Source: Devosia sp. A16
GTDB taxonomy: Bacteria; Pseudomonadota; Alphaproteobacteria; Rhizobiales; Devosiaceae
Assembly: GCF_001402915.1 (NCBI RefSeq)
Contig: NZ_CP012945.1
Location: 1,188,001-1,252,000 of the forward strand
Direction: 5' to 3'
Length of the DNA: 64,000 nucleotides
This document shows, piece by piece, positions 16,870 through 27,682 of the stretch. The translations under genes and the position numbers were made by a program. Position 1 is the stretch's first letter. Each line of letters starts with the position of its first letter. The notes beneath the pieces are model-generated. The model saw only the letters and a list, made by a program, of their open reading frames with translations, did not search any database and was not told where the DNA came from.

Positions 16870-17189
16870 ATTGCAGGGTCCTTGTTGCCACCACGACACC
16901 AGTCGAGTGGCCACATCCTGCCTGGCTTTTCTTAAAACCCGCTTAACCCTAACGGATAACCCTAATAGCCGGTGAAGCAGAAGCGTTAACGAAGTCTTGG
17001 CGTCAGGTCGCGGTTACTTGAAGCCGGCGGTGCGGGTTGACCCCACCCCTGTCCCCCTCCCCTCAACAGCAGATCGCATATGGGAAGCGCCGGATGGGGA
17101 TGCAGCAAACGCGGGTGGCTCCTCGCGCCCCCCTTGGAGGGCACGATAGGTCAGCCACCTCCCCATTACTGACCCACCAGAATGGCGCT
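16870..17189. other. Intergenic region between omp and glmM
   Basis: A 320-base gap holding the omp promoter region with its CtrA-type box at 16932-16946. The glmM-proximal half has C-rich tracts (around 17040-17060 and 17130-17140) and a loose inverted repeat (GGTGGCT at about 17110, AGCCACC at about 17153). I see no gene in it. Confidence 0.4.
16932..16946 (-). promoter_or_regulatory. CtrA-type box upstream of the outer-membrane protein gene
   Basis: TTAA, seven bases, TTAA (16932-16935 and 16943-16946) matches the full TTAA-N7-TTAA consensus for the cell-cycle regulator CtrA. It lies 63 bases upstream of the omp start codon. Binding is inferred from the motif only. Confidence 0.5.
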
Positions 17190-18533
17190 CTACGCCACTT
17201 TCTTGATCGTCGCGGCAATCTCGCTGACGATGGCGGCGACCAGCCCCTCGTCATCGCTCTCGGCCATCACCCGGATGACCGGCTCGGTGCCCGACGGGCG
17301 GATCACCAGGCGACCGGCATCCCCAAGGCGGGCCTGGCTCTCCTTGATCGCCTGCTGCACCAGCTTGTGTTCGAGGGGCTTGCCCTCCTTGTAGCGCACC
17401 GACTGCAGCAGCTGCGGCACCTTATCGAAGCGCTTGCAGACTTCCGACACGGCCCGCCCGGCCTGCTTGGCGACCGCCAGCAGCTGCAGGCCGGCGATCA
17501 GCCCGTCGCCCGTAGTGGTGAAGTCGGTGAGGATGATATGGCCGCTCTGCTCGCCACCGACGTTGAAGCCTTTGGCGCGCATCGCTTCGAGCACGTAGCG
17601 GTCGCCCACCTGGGTCCGCTCGAGGCTGAGCCCGATACCGCCCAGGTAGCGCTCTAGCCCGAGATTGCTCATCACCGTGGCGACCAGCCCGCCGCCCCGC
17701 AGCTCGCCGCGGGCGTGCCAGGATTGCGCGATCACCGCCATGAACTGGTCGCCATCGACGATTTCGCCCTTCTCGTCGACGATGATCACCCGGTCGGCGT
17801 CGCCGTCGAGCGCAATGCCGATATCGGCGCGCAGCTCCTTCACCTTGGCGATCAGCGCCTCGGGGGCGGTCGAGCCGACCTTGTCGTTGATGTTGAAGCC
17901 GTCCGGTTCGTTGCCGATGACGAACACCTCGGCGCCCAGTTCCCACAGCGCCGTCGGCGCCACCTTGTAGGCCGCGCCATTGGCGCAATCGAGCACCACG
18001 CGCAGGCCCGTGAGGTCGATGCCCTTGGGCATGGTGCGCTTGGCATATTCGATGTAGCGGGTCTGCGCCGCCTCGTCGCGATGCGCCCGCCCGATATCAC
18101 GGCCGACGCTGAGCCGGCCCAGCATGTTGGAATCCATCAGTTGCTCGATATCGTCCTCGAGCGCGTCACTGAGCTTGTAGCCGTCGTGGCGGAACAGCTT
18201 GATGCCGTTATCGTCGAACGGGTTGTGCGAAGCCGAGATCATCACTCCGAGGTCGGCGCGCAGCGAGCGGGTCAGCATGGCCACGGCCGGAGTCGGCATC
18301 GGGCCGAGGAGGTAGACGTCCATGCCCACCGCAGTGAAGCCGGCCGTCAGCGCGCTCTCGATCATGTAGCCGGAGCGGCGCGTGTCCTTTCCGATGACGA
18401 CGCGATTGCGATGGTCGCCGTTGACGAACTTGAGGCCGGCCGCCATGCCGACTTTCATCGCAAGCTCCGGCGTCAGCTTTTCGCCGTTCGCCAGCCCGCG
18501 AATGCCGTCCGTGCCGAAATACCTGCGCGCCAT
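17190..18533 (-). CDS. glmM: Phosphoglucosamine mutase
   Basis: GlmM (447 aa, normal length) interconverts glucosamine-6-P and glucosamine-1-P on the way to UDP-GlcNAc for peptidoglycan and LPS. The start [17 protein letters not shown] is typical. The phosphorylated serine is Ser102 in [12 protein letters not shown], the metal-binding loop is DGDADR in [12 protein letters not shown], and the sugar-binding GGEQSGH and phosphate-binding [12 protein letters not shown] loops are intact. In relatives it follows ftsH directly; here a methyltransferase gene and a terminator separate them, so glmM probably has its own promoter. Confidence 0.97.
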   Translation of the reverse strand: MARRYFGTDGIRGLANGEKLTPELAMKVGMAAGLKFVNGDHRNRVVIGKDTRRSGYMIESALTAGFTAVGMDVYLLGPMPTPAVAMLTRSLRADLGVMISASHNPFDDNGIKLFRHDGYKLSDALEDDIEQLMDSNMLGRLSVGRDIGRAHRDEAAQTRYIEYAKRTMPKGIDLTGLRVVLDCANGAAYKVAPTALWELGAEVFVIGNEPDGFNINDKVGSTAPEALIAKVKELRADIGIALDGDADRVIIVDEKGEIVDGDQFMAVIAQSWHARGELRGGGLVATVMSNLGLERYLGGIGLSLERTQVGDRYVLEAMRAKGFNVGGEQSGHIILTDFTTTGDGLIAGLQLLAVAKQAGRAVSEVCKRFDKVPQLLQSVRYKEGKPLEHKLVQQAIKESQARLGDAGRLVIRPSGTEPVIRVMAESDDEGLVAAIVSEIAATIKKVA

Positions 18534-18716
18534 GAGAAGCCCTCGAATTGGGTTGGCGCCAATCTAGCGCCAGGCCCCAAGCATACGAAATAGATTGGTG
18601 CCGTTTCGTTAACCGGGCAATCGGGGCGGATATACGGCTGGGCAACGGATGGCCCAAGGGCTGTTGCAGCGGCGCCTGGCAGTCGACTTACCTACTGCAT
18701 ACTGCGGACTGCCGCT

Positions 18717-19562
18717 TCAGCGCCGCTCCAGCGTCATGAACCGATACGTGTTGTTGGCGACAAACAGTTCGGGCGTGCGGTACTCGGCCCGCAACCGATC
18801 GGCGATGCGCTGGCGCTCCCTGGCGCCGACGAACAGGCCATAAGCTCGCGTCGCCAGCCAGTGGGTGAACGGGCGCTTCTCCTCGAGCAGCTCCCCGAGC
18901 TGGGCGACCACCGGGGACAGCACGTCGCGATAGAGCATCCGGTCGATCTCGATCGATGGCGCGGCAAGCGCCGTCACGTCCTCGTTGCTGGTGATCGCGA
19001 ATTCCGATGCCGCCACGGCTCGCTCGAACTCCGAGTAGCGGTGCCCGCCACCGATCGCCCTGCCCCCTTTGAAGCCATCGCTGCGGAAACAATCGGCGAT
19101 CACCACCCGCCCCCCCGGCGCGAGCAGCACGCCGAGCTTGGCGAACGACGCCGCGAGCGGAATGTACTGGTAGCTCTCGGAAAACAGGCAGACGTCGAAC
19201 TGCCGGTCGGGGGCAAAATCCTCGAGCCGCGACAGATGCACCGTAGCGGCGCCGTTGAGCGATTCCCTCGCGATGCCGACCTGGACCTCGCTCGGCGTCA
19301 GCATCTCGACCGCATAGCCCAGCGAGGCCAGCCGGCCGGCCATGGCGCCGGTGCCGCCACCGATGTCGAGGATGCGTGCCGGCGCCGGCGGCAGCAGCGC
19401 CAGCAGCTTGTCGACATAGCGCTCCTGCGCCTGCCTGACCTTGGGAAAGCTCGGCGCCTCGCCGTCGAGCCACAAGCCGTAATGCAGCCATGGCGTGTCG
19501 GCGAACACCTTCAGCATGCGGGCGAACAGGTCGAGGTCGGCGTGCTTCTTGGGCAGCTTCAA
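18717..19562 (-). CDS. Class I SAM-dependent methyltransferase
   Basis: Soluble methyltransferase (about 281 aa). The SAM-binding motif I is ILDIGGGTGAMAGRLASLGY, followed by the acidic-loop region and motif IV FDVCLFSESYQYIPL, then GVLLAPGGRVVIADCF. The N-terminal TPWLHYGLWLDGE resembles the substrate lid of small-molecule methyltransferases, but the substrate cannot be named. The start is uncertain: TTG at 19562 (GGAG 8 bases upstream) is preferred, while a GTG at 19616 would add 18 residues that overlap the ftsH terminator side. It lies between ftsH and glmM, normally neighbours. Confidence 0.78.
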   Translation of the reverse strand: MKLPKKHADLDLFARMLKVFADTPWLHYGLWLDGEAPSFPKVRQAQERYVDKLLALLPPAPARILDIGGGTGAMAGRLASLGYAVEMLTPSEVQVGIARESLNGAATVHLSRLEDFAPDRQFDVCLFSESYQYIPLAASFAKLGVLLAPGGRVVIADCFRSDGFKGGRAIGGGHRYSEFERAVAASEFAITSNEDVTALAAPSIEIDRMLYRDVLSPVVAQLGELLEEKRPFTHWLATRAYGLFVGARERQRIADRLRAEYRTPELFVANNTYRFMTLERR

Positions 19563-19620
19563 GTGGTTGGCTCCAGTTGACCGGAGGGGTTTGCGGCAGC
19601 CCGGCGCAAAACACAACCGG

Positions 19621-19652
19621 AAACAAAAAGGGCCGCCCCCGTGGGGCGGCCC
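19621..19652 (-). terminator. ftsH intrinsic terminator
   Basis: Perfect 10-bp stem (arms 19630-19639 and 19643-19652) with a 3-base loop; on the minus strand it is followed by TTTTTGTTT. It ends transcription of the cpoB-tilS-ftsH set. Confidence 0.85.
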
Positions 19653-19673
19653 TGATCATGGTTTTTGGCAAGC

Positions 19674-21608
<1,935 letters not shown>

Positions 21609-21752
21609 CAATCCTGTCCTGAAGTCCGGCACGGGAGAGGCCGGAGAGTTGGGGCGAATGTAGGCCTCGCTCCTGGGCCTTACAAGGTAGCGGCGGGCCG
21701 AAACTGGTGCGGCGGTTTGGCCGAAAAGTCGAGTACGCTTGCGCTTTTCCGG

Positions 21753-22778
21753 TTAATTCCGCGTCACGGAGGCCTCGGACCTCACGCGGGATTGACGCGC
21801 CGCCTTACGGCCGGCCTCCCGCACGACGGTGATGGTCGCGCCGTCGCTGTCGATCAGACAACCATGCAAACTTGTCCGCTTCAGGGCTGGTTCCATCCGC
21901 AGGCGATCGGTCAGCGTTTCGACCGGCGCGAGGTCGTGCGGCTTCTGGCCGCCACCGACCCGCGCCAAGAGGTTGGCCACCGCCCGGATCGCCACCGCGC
22001 GCGGCAGCTTGTTCAGCTCGGCGCGGGCGATCGCGCCGGCCCCGCTCACCGGGTCGATGTCGGCAGCCGCCGCGGCCGCCATGCGGGCGATCGCCTGGTC
22101 GGCATCGCGCATGCGGTCGGCAAAGCGCGACAGGCGGCGCGCATCGAGCCCCAGCGCCGCCAGCTGCGGCAGCATCTGGCGCCACCGCACCCGCTCGTAA
22201 CCGCGATCGGAATTGCCGGGATCCTCCGCCGGGATCAGCCCGGACGCGGCGACCAGCCGCGCCAGATCCGCAGGATCGACGCCGAGCAGCGGCCGCACCA
22301 CCACCAGTCCGCCGATCTCGGCAAAGTAGTCCATGCCGCGCAGCCCCTCGAGGCCGGAACCGTGCGCAAGGCGCATCAGCACCGTCTCGGCCTGGTCGGC
22401 GAGATGATGTGCGGTCAGAAGAATTTCGGCGCCATCGGCCGCCATCGCCGCGGCAATCAGCCCGTAACGGGCGGCGCGGGCCGCCTGCTGGATGCCGGTC
22501 TTGGGCTTGGGGCCATCCCAACGGAGCACCCGCGCGGCGAACCCCAGCCGGCCGGCGGCGTCGGCAACATAGGCCGCCTCCCCTGCCGCCTCGGGCCTCA
22601 GGCGATGATCGACCGAATAGACCACGAACCGCTCGTGCAGGCCGTGCCGGTCGGCGAACTCGGCCGCCAGCAGCAGCAGCGCCAGGCTGTCGGGCCCGCC
22701 GGAGACGGCGAGCCCGAGCCGTCGGAATTCGCCGAGCGGCGCGAAGATCGCGTCGCTGTCGATCAGCTCACCGGACAT
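21753..22778 (-). CDS. tilS: tRNA(Ile)-lysidine synthase
   Basis: TilS (341 aa) converts C34 of the AUA-reading tRNA-Ile to lysidine, using ATP and lysine, and is essential for correct AUA decoding. The PP-loop SGGPDS is at 26-31 and the conserved VDHRLRPEA, KTGIQQAARAARY, TAHHLADQAET and NSDRGYERVRWR segments follow. The start at 22778 overlaps the end of cpoB by 16 bases, indicating coupled translation. The C-terminal substrate-binding domain is short, as usual in this order. Confidence 0.93.
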   Translation of the reverse strand: MSGELIDSDAIFAPLGEFRRLGLAVSGGPDSLALLLLAAEFADRHGLHERFVVYSVDHRLRPEAAGEAAYVADAAGRLGFAARVLRWDGPKPKTGIQQAARAARYGLIAAAMAADGAEILLTAHHLADQAETVLMRLAHGSGLEGLRGMDYFAEIGGLVVVRPLLGVDPADLARLVAASGLIPAEDPGNSDRGYERVRWRQMLPQLAALGLDARRLSRFADRMRDADQAIARMAAAAAADIDPVSGAGAIARAELNKLPRAVAIRAVANLLARVGGGQKPHDLAPVETLTDRLRMEPALKRTSLHGCLIDSDGATITVVREAGRKAARQSRVRSEASVTRN

Positions 22779-23836
22779 TGCGCCTTCCGCGTTTCCTCCT
22801 CCAACCGCTGCGTGAACGCCGGGCTGAGCTGCGGATAGCGCTGCTTGAGGGTGAAAAAGGTGCGGCAACCGACATCGACCTGGTCGGCGCCGACCAGCGC
22901 CACGCCGAGCTTGAGCATCATGTCCGGCGCGCGCTTGCTGTCCTTGTGCTTGGTGTAGCCGTCGGCCAGTACCTGCGCCGCGTCGGTGAATTGGCCCTGC
23001 TGGATCAGCGCCTCCCCCAGCCAGTTGATGGCGTCGGGAGTTTGCGGATCGTCGGGATAGAGCGCGACGAACTGCTGGAACTGATCGGCTGCAAAGGCAT
23101 AGTCGCCGCGTGTCATGGCGTCATAGCCGGCGGCATACTGGGCATTGGCGTCGCCATTCGAGATGCCTCCGCCGCCACCCAGCGACAGGTCGAGCGGACG
23201 GCTGCCGAGCGGATCGTCCTCGGTCATGGTACCGAGTTGATCGATGCCGCCCTTGAGCAGCGGATCGGCGGAGTCGCCCAGATTGTCCATCGGGGCGCCG
23301 TCGCCGAGGCGGTCCATCGGCGCATCGGTCCCGCCATCGGCGAGCGGGGTCGGCTGTTCGGGCTGCGGCGCCGTGTCGGCGGTCTCCGGAGCGTTCGGGG
23401 CGGAAGTATCCTGAGCGGGGCTCTGCGGCAGCGTATCGGACGGCGTCACGCCGTCAGTTGGCGCTGCCGCCTGCGGTTTTCCCCCAGCACCGCCTTCCAG
23501 CTGCTGGAAGCGGAACTCGTTGTCCTCGGTCTGCTTCTGCAGCTGCGTCTGCATCTGGGTGAGCTGGAACTCCAGTCCCTCGACGCGGCCGGTCAGGGTG
23601 CGGATCAGATCCTCGAGTTCCTGGATGCGAACCAGCAACTGAGCGCTCGACTGCTGGTTCTGCGCCACGTGGATGCGCGTCTCGGCCACCATCCTTGGGG
23701 CCGGCAGCGTCGCATCGTCGGCCGGCAAGGGGCCAGTCGCAGCCAGGGCCGGCACGGTCAGCACCGAGGCCAGCAGCGCGGCATAGATCGCGGGTCGGCG
23801 GCGGGTCGATCCACGGGTTGGGGGGAGTTTCACCAT
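22763..23836 (-). CDS. cpoB: Tol-Pal system protein YbgF/CpoB
   Basis: Periplasmic Tol-Pal accessory protein (357 aa) that coordinates peptidoglycan synthesis with outer-membrane constriction in relatives. A signal peptide (AIYAALLASVLTVPALAATG) is followed by a coiled coil at about 55-105 (RIQELEDLIRTLTGRVEGLE), a long Pro/Asp/Thr-rich linker (about 110-215) and C-terminal TPR units (ANAQYAAGYDAMTRGDYAFA, YPDDPQTPDAINWLGEALIQ). The linker is longer than in E. coli. The ATG at 23836, with GGAG close upstream, is chosen over the preceding TTG. Confidence 0.92.
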   Translation of the reverse strand: MVKLPPTRGSTRRRPAIYAALLASVLTVPALAATGPLPADDATLPAPRMVAETRIHVAQNQQSSAQLLVRIQELEDLIRTLTGRVEGLEFQLTQMQTQLQKQTEDNEFRFQQLEGGAGGKPQAAAPTDGVTPSDTLPQSPAQDTSAPNAPETADTAPQPEQPTPLADGGTDAPMDRLGDGAPMDNLGDSADPLLKGGIDQLGTMTEDDPLGSRPLDLSLGGGGGISNGDANAQYAAGYDAMTRGDYAFAADQFQQFVALYPDDPQTPDAINWLGEALIQQGQFTDAAQVLADGYTKHKDSKRAPDMMLKLGVALVGADQVDVGCRTFFTLKQRYPQLSPAFTQRLEEETRKAQCPVS

Positions 23837-23937
23837 CAAAGCTCCGTCGTGTCCGGAAAGGGTCGGAATGTCGCACGCGGCCCACCGGCCGCACCACGCT
23901 GATTTAGCGTGACCATTGGATTAGCGCAGGATTTCGA

Positions 23938-23980
23938 CAAAAAGAAAGCGCCGGGCCCATTTACATGGCGCCCGGCGCTT
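23938..23980 (-). terminator. Terminator after pal
   Basis: Perfect 11-bp stem (23946-23956 with 23970-23980) followed on the minus strand by TTCTTTTTG. It separates the tol-pal transcript from cpoB-tilS-ftsH. Confidence 0.8.
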
Positions 23981-24062
23981 ATGCCTCCAGTCGAACATGG
24001 CTTCGGGGATTACGCGTGAGACACCGCGTGGCCGCGGCCTCCGCCCCGAAGCCCGCTCGAGC

Positions 24063-24557
24063 CTATTGTACGACCGTCACAGCACGGCGGTTTTGTGACC
24101 AGCACGAAATATCGTTGCAGATGGCCACAGGACGTTCCTTGCCGAACGACTTGGTGGTGATGCGGCGCTGGTCGACGCCCTTCGACACCAGGTAGTTGAC
24201 CACGACCGAACCGCGCCGGGCGCCCAGCGCGATGTTGTACTCGCGCGTGCCGCGCTCGTCGGCATGGCCTTCGATCAGGATGCGGTAGTTGGTGTAGCGG
24301 TTGAGCCACTGCGCCTGCTTGTCGAGCGTCGCCATGGCCGTGGGGGTGAGGCTGGAGGAGTCGGTTTCGAAGAACACGCGGTCGCCGACGCTCACCAGGA
24401 ATTCCTGCTGGCTGCCCGGGGCGCCGCCGCCCGGCCCGAGATTGCCGACGCCGGTCCCGCCGCCAGCACCATTGCGTGAACAGGCCGCCACGGCGACCAC
24501 GAGAACCACCAGCGCGGCAGCACGCAGCACGGCGATGAGGGGCGTTACTGAACGCAT
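24063..24557 (-). CDS. pal: Peptidoglycan-associated lipoprotein Pal
   Basis: Outer-membrane lipoprotein (164 aa) that anchors the envelope to peptidoglycan and works with TolB. The signal peptide ends in a lipobox VAAC with lipidated Cys26, then a Gly-rich linker, then an OmpA-type domain. The peptidoglycan-binding motif is in IEGHADERGTREYNIALGARR. Two Cys in VAICNDISCW near the end are typical of alphaproteobacterial Pal and probably form a disulfide. It lies 228 bases downstream of tolB. Confidence 0.95.
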   Translation of the reverse strand: MRSVTPLIAVLRAAALVVLVVAVAACSRNGAGGGTGVGNLGPGGGAPGSQQEFLVSVGDRVFFETDSSSLTPTAMATLDKQAQWLNRYTNYRILIEGHADERGTREYNIALGARRGSVVVNYLVSKGVDQRRITTKSFGKERPVAICNDISCWSQNRRAVTVVQ

Positions 24558-24785
24558 CCGGGTTGACTCCTAATCGGAAGGATTTGAGACGCCTTTTTTA
24601 CCGATGGTAATCTTAAGGCGCGGTTGTCGCGCTTGGTTAATTGTTGGTCATTCTGGCGCGAATGTGGCCTGAATCCGGGCTTTTCCGTGGTGTTGCGGTG
24701 AAGACACGGAAAGAGCGAATGGTGATGGAAGGCACGGCTGCTTCCGTTCCTCTGTCCATTCACAATTCACAATTCACGTCCTGCC

Positions 24786-26093
24786 TCACCCTCTGAGCGG
24801 CGACCAGCTCGGATCCGACGCGAAGCTCTCGGTCTTGAGGTTCAGCTCGTTGCGGCCCCAGATGTCGATCGAATGCAGGCTCGGGCCGGCGTCGCCGCCC
24901 GGCTCGCGGAAGAAGCCGATGACCCGGCTGTTCGGTGCCCAGGTCGGGCCTTCCTGCACCTGGCCGGAAGACGACAAGATCCGCTCGCCCGAGCCATCGG
25001 GCTTCATGATGCCGATATGGAACTGCCCGCCGGACTGCCGGGTGTATGCGATGAGGCTGCCGTCGGGCGACCAGACCGGAGTGGAATAGCTGCCTTCGCC
25101 ATACGAAACACGCTGCGCCCCGCCGCCGCCCGCGCCCATGATATAGAGCTGCGGGCTGCCGCCACGGTCGCTCTCGAATACGATGCGCGAGCCGTCCGGC
25201 GCAAAGCACGGTGACGTGTCGATCGCCGCCCCGCTGGTCAGTTGGGTCGGATTGCCGCCCCCGACGCCGGCCTGGTAGATGTTGGTGGTGCCGCCGTTCG
25301 ACACCGAAAACACCACCGAGCCGCCATCGGGCGAGAAGCGTGGCGCGAACGACATCGGGGCGCCGTTGATGAGCTTTTTGGAGGCGCCGCCGAGCCCGGC
25401 GACATAGACCTGCGGGTTGCCGTCCTCATAGGAGGTGAAGGCCACCGAAGCGCCGTTGGGCGACAGCCGCGGCGTCAGCGTCAGCGACTTGCCCGAGCTC
25501 AGGTACTGCACGTTGAAGCCATCCTGGTCCATGATGGCGAGGCGCTTGACCCGGTTGGCCTTGGGGCCGCTCTCGGCGACATAGAGGATGCGGGTGTCGA
25601 AATAGCCCGAACCGCCCGCCAGCGAGGTGTAGATCGCATCCGAGACGATGTGGGCGATGCGGCGATAGTTCTGCGCGTCGGTCTTGTACGACTTGCCGAC
25701 CACCTGGGCCGAGGCCTGCGTATCCCAGACCCGCACCTGCGAGGCGACTTCGGCGCCGCGCTCCACCGAGCCCATCACCAGTGCATCGACCGACGCCGTG
25801 CGCCAGGAGGCGAAATCGGGCTCGTTGGTGACGTCGCCGACACGGATCGGCAGCGATGCCGGGTCCAGCGGCACGAACAGCCCCGAGCGCTTGAGGTTGT
25901 CGCGCACGATCTGCGCAATCTCGGCGCCGAAGCTCGGGTCCGACGAGGCGAAATCCGGAATGGCAATCGGCAGCGGCGTGAAGTTACCGCCGCTGACGAC
26001 GATCTCGACCAATGCCTGCGACGGGGTGGCGAGCGCTAGGGCGCCGCCGGCGAGACCGAGCTTGAGCGCGTTGCGCCGGGTGATCAGGGTCAT
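24786..26093 (-). CDS. tolB: Tol-Pal periplasmic protein TolB
   Basis: Periplasmic beta-propeller protein (435 aa) linking TolA and Pal. The N-terminal alpha/beta domain (FTPLPIAIPDFASSDPSFGAE) precedes TolB/WD40-like propeller blades with repeated RLSPNGASVAF, PRFSPDGGSVVFS and PCFAPDGSRIVF patterns. The N-terminus reads MTLITRRNALKLGLAGGALA, a twin-arginine-type signal instead of a plain Sec one. The ATG at 26093 has GGAG 6 bases upstream and is preferred to the ATG at 26105. Confidence 0.95.
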   Translation of the reverse strand: MTLITRRNALKLGLAGGALALATPSQALVEIVVSGGNFTPLPIAIPDFASSDPSFGAEIAQIVRDNLKRSGLFVPLDPASLPIRVGDVTNEPDFASWRTASVDALVMGSVERGAEVASQVRVWDTQASAQVVGKSYKTDAQNYRRIAHIVSDAIYTSLAGGSGYFDTRILYVAESGPKANRVKRLAIMDQDGFNVQYLSSGKSLTLTPRLSPNGASVAFTSYEDGNPQVYVAGLGGASKKLINGAPMSFAPRFSPDGGSVVFSVSNGGTTNIYQAGVGGGNPTQLTSGAAIDTSPCFAPDGSRIVFESDRGGSPQLYIMGAGGGGAQRVSYGEGSYSTPVWSPDGSLIAYTRQSGGQFHIGIMKPDGSGERILSSSGQVQEGPTWAPNSRVIGFFREPGGDAGPSLHSIDIWGRNELNLKTESFASDPSWSPLRG

Positions 26094-26124
26094 GTAAGTC
26101 TCCATCCGGATACTGTGACGGGCA

Positions 26125-27210
26125 TCAGAAATCTCTGGCTCGGAAAGTTGCTTTGACGTCTTGGCCGGCGACCATCATGTACGGGCCACAACGTGACACC
26201 GCACGCGACATGGCACCCGCATAGGCGTTCGCCATGGCGTCGCTGGTGGTCCCCACCACCTCCGGGCGCCCCGATACCGAGCCATCGCCGGCAACTGTGA
26301 ATTGCAGTTGCACTTCGGAACCGGCCTCCGTGGCACCGGCCGGTACGGACAGGCACCCCTTCAATTGTGCGATCAGCGCCCCGATGTCGGACTGGCTCAG
26401 GGTTGCCGAGCGGCCATCCTCACGCCCAAGCGTCGCCTGGCCGCCGGAGCCGGTGGTGGCGCCACGCGATTCCTCGTTATTGATCAGGTTGGCCACCTCG
26501 TCGGCCACCTTCTGAGCCTGGTCGGCCTTGGCCTGCTCGATGCGCTTCTTCTCTTCGGCCGCCTTGCGCTTCTTTTCTTCCTCGGCCTTCTTCTTGTCCG
26601 CTTCTGCCTTGGCCTTCTCGTCGGCCTGCTTCTGCTTTTCCGCCTGCTGCTGCTTCTTGAACTCGGCGCGTTTCTGCTCGAGCGAGGCCGTGCGCACCGT
26701 CGGCTTGGGCGCGGTTTCAGCGGGCGTCGGGGTCTCGGGTGTGGCGACCGGCGCCGGCTCGGCCGGGGCCGGCTCTTCGACGGGTTCAGGCACCGGCTCG
26801 GGCTGCGGCTCGGTCACGGGACGCGATGCCGGGGTCGGAGGAACTGGCTCCGGCTCCGGCTCGACCACCGGCTCGGCCGCCGCCTCAGGCGCGGGAGCGG
26901 TCTGCTCGGTCGGAGCCGGAGTGGGGTCCGTATTGTCCATCGGAGTCGGCTGGTCTTCCTCCGTATTTCCGGTGGGCTGCGCCAGCTCGGCCGGCTTCTC
27001 GGACTCGACCACCGACGGTGCCTCGGTCTCGACCACGGTGCTGTCGAGGGTCCCCATACGAATATTGTCGAACTCGGTGACCGGGATCAGGTCGACGGCG
27101 ATCGAGTCCACCGGCGTCGGATCCATCGGTCGCCCCATGCCGATGCCGACGACCGCGAGAACGATCAGTCCGACATGCCCGATGGTGGAAACCGTGAACC
27201 CGGTGCGCAT
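26125..27210 (-). CDS. tolA: TolA, energy-transducing envelope protein
   Basis: Inner-membrane protein (361 aa) that spans the periplasm. One N-terminal membrane helix (TIGHVGLIVLAVVGIGMG) is followed by a Pro/Glu/Thr-rich segment (about 60-170), a long Lys/Ala/Glu coiled-coil helix (about 175-250) and a C-terminal TonB/TolA-type domain ending in MMVAGQDVKATFRARDF. It transmits proton-motive force from TolQR to TolB-Pal. It starts 4 bases after tolR ends, in the tolQRA operon. Confidence 0.93.
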   Translation of the reverse strand: MRTGFTVSTIGHVGLIVLAVVGIGMGRPMDPTPVDSIAVDLIPVTEFDNIRMGTLDSTVVETEAPSVVESEKPAELAQPTGNTEEDQPTPMDNTDPTPAPTEQTAPAPEAAAEPVVEPEPEPVPPTPASRPVTEPQPEPVPEPVEEPAPAEPAPVATPETPTPAETAPKPTVRTASLEQKRAEFKKQQQAEKQKQADEKAKAEADKKKAEEEKKRKAAEEKKRIEQAKADQAQKVADEVANLINNEESRGATTGSGGQATLGREDGRSATLSQSDIGALIAQLKGCLSVPAGATEAGSEVQLQFTVAGDGSVSGRPEVVGTTSDAMANAYAGAMSRAVSRCGPYMMVAGQDVKATFRARDF

Positions 27211-27214
27211 CAGC

Positions 27215-27682
27215 TTACTGGCCCTGCTGCTGCGCGGCCTGTTCCGTGATGAGGCCGATCTTGGCGTAGCCGGCGCCCGACAGCGCCCCCATCACCTGCA
27301 TCACCGAACCGTAGTTGGCGGCGAGGTCGCCCCGCACATAGATGCGGTCTTCGGTGCCGTTGACGGCAACCGCGGCGACCTGCGCAACGAGGTCGTCGAG
27401 CGTCACCGGATTGTCGCCGAGGAAGATCGCGCCCTCGTTGGTCACCGAGATGGTGATCGGCTTCTGTTCGGTATTGAGCTGTTTGGCCTGCGTCTGCGGC
27501 AGCTCGATCGGCACGCCGACCGTCATCAGCGGCGCCGCCACCATGAAGATGATCAGCAGCACCAGCATCACGTCGACCATCGGCGTGACGTTGATCTCGC
27601 TCATCGGCTTGGAGCCGCCGCCGCGCCGCCGGCCCCGACGGCGTCCGCCGCCTCCGCCGCCGCTGGATAGTGCCATTGCCAT
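27215..27682 (-). CDS. tolR: TolR, proton-channel component
   Basis: ExbD/TolR-family protein (155 aa). A Gly/Arg-rich cytoplasmic N-terminus precedes one membrane helix (VTPMVDVMLVLLIIFMVAAP) that carries the conserved channel Asp, followed by a periplasmic domain (GDNPVTLDDLVAQVAAVA). With TolQ it forms the proton-driven motor. The poly-Gly/Arg head (SSGGGGGGRRRGRRRGG) is unusually basic. Its ATG shares one base with the tolQ stop. Confidence 0.94.
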   Translation of the reverse strand: MAMALSSGGGGGGRRRGRRRGGGSKPMSEINVTPMVDVMLVLLIIFMVAAPLMTVGVPIELPQTQAKQLNTEQKPITISVTNEGAIFLGDNPVTLDDLVAQVAAVAVNGTEDRIYVRGDLAANYGSVMQVMGALSGAGYAKIGLITEQAAQQQGQ

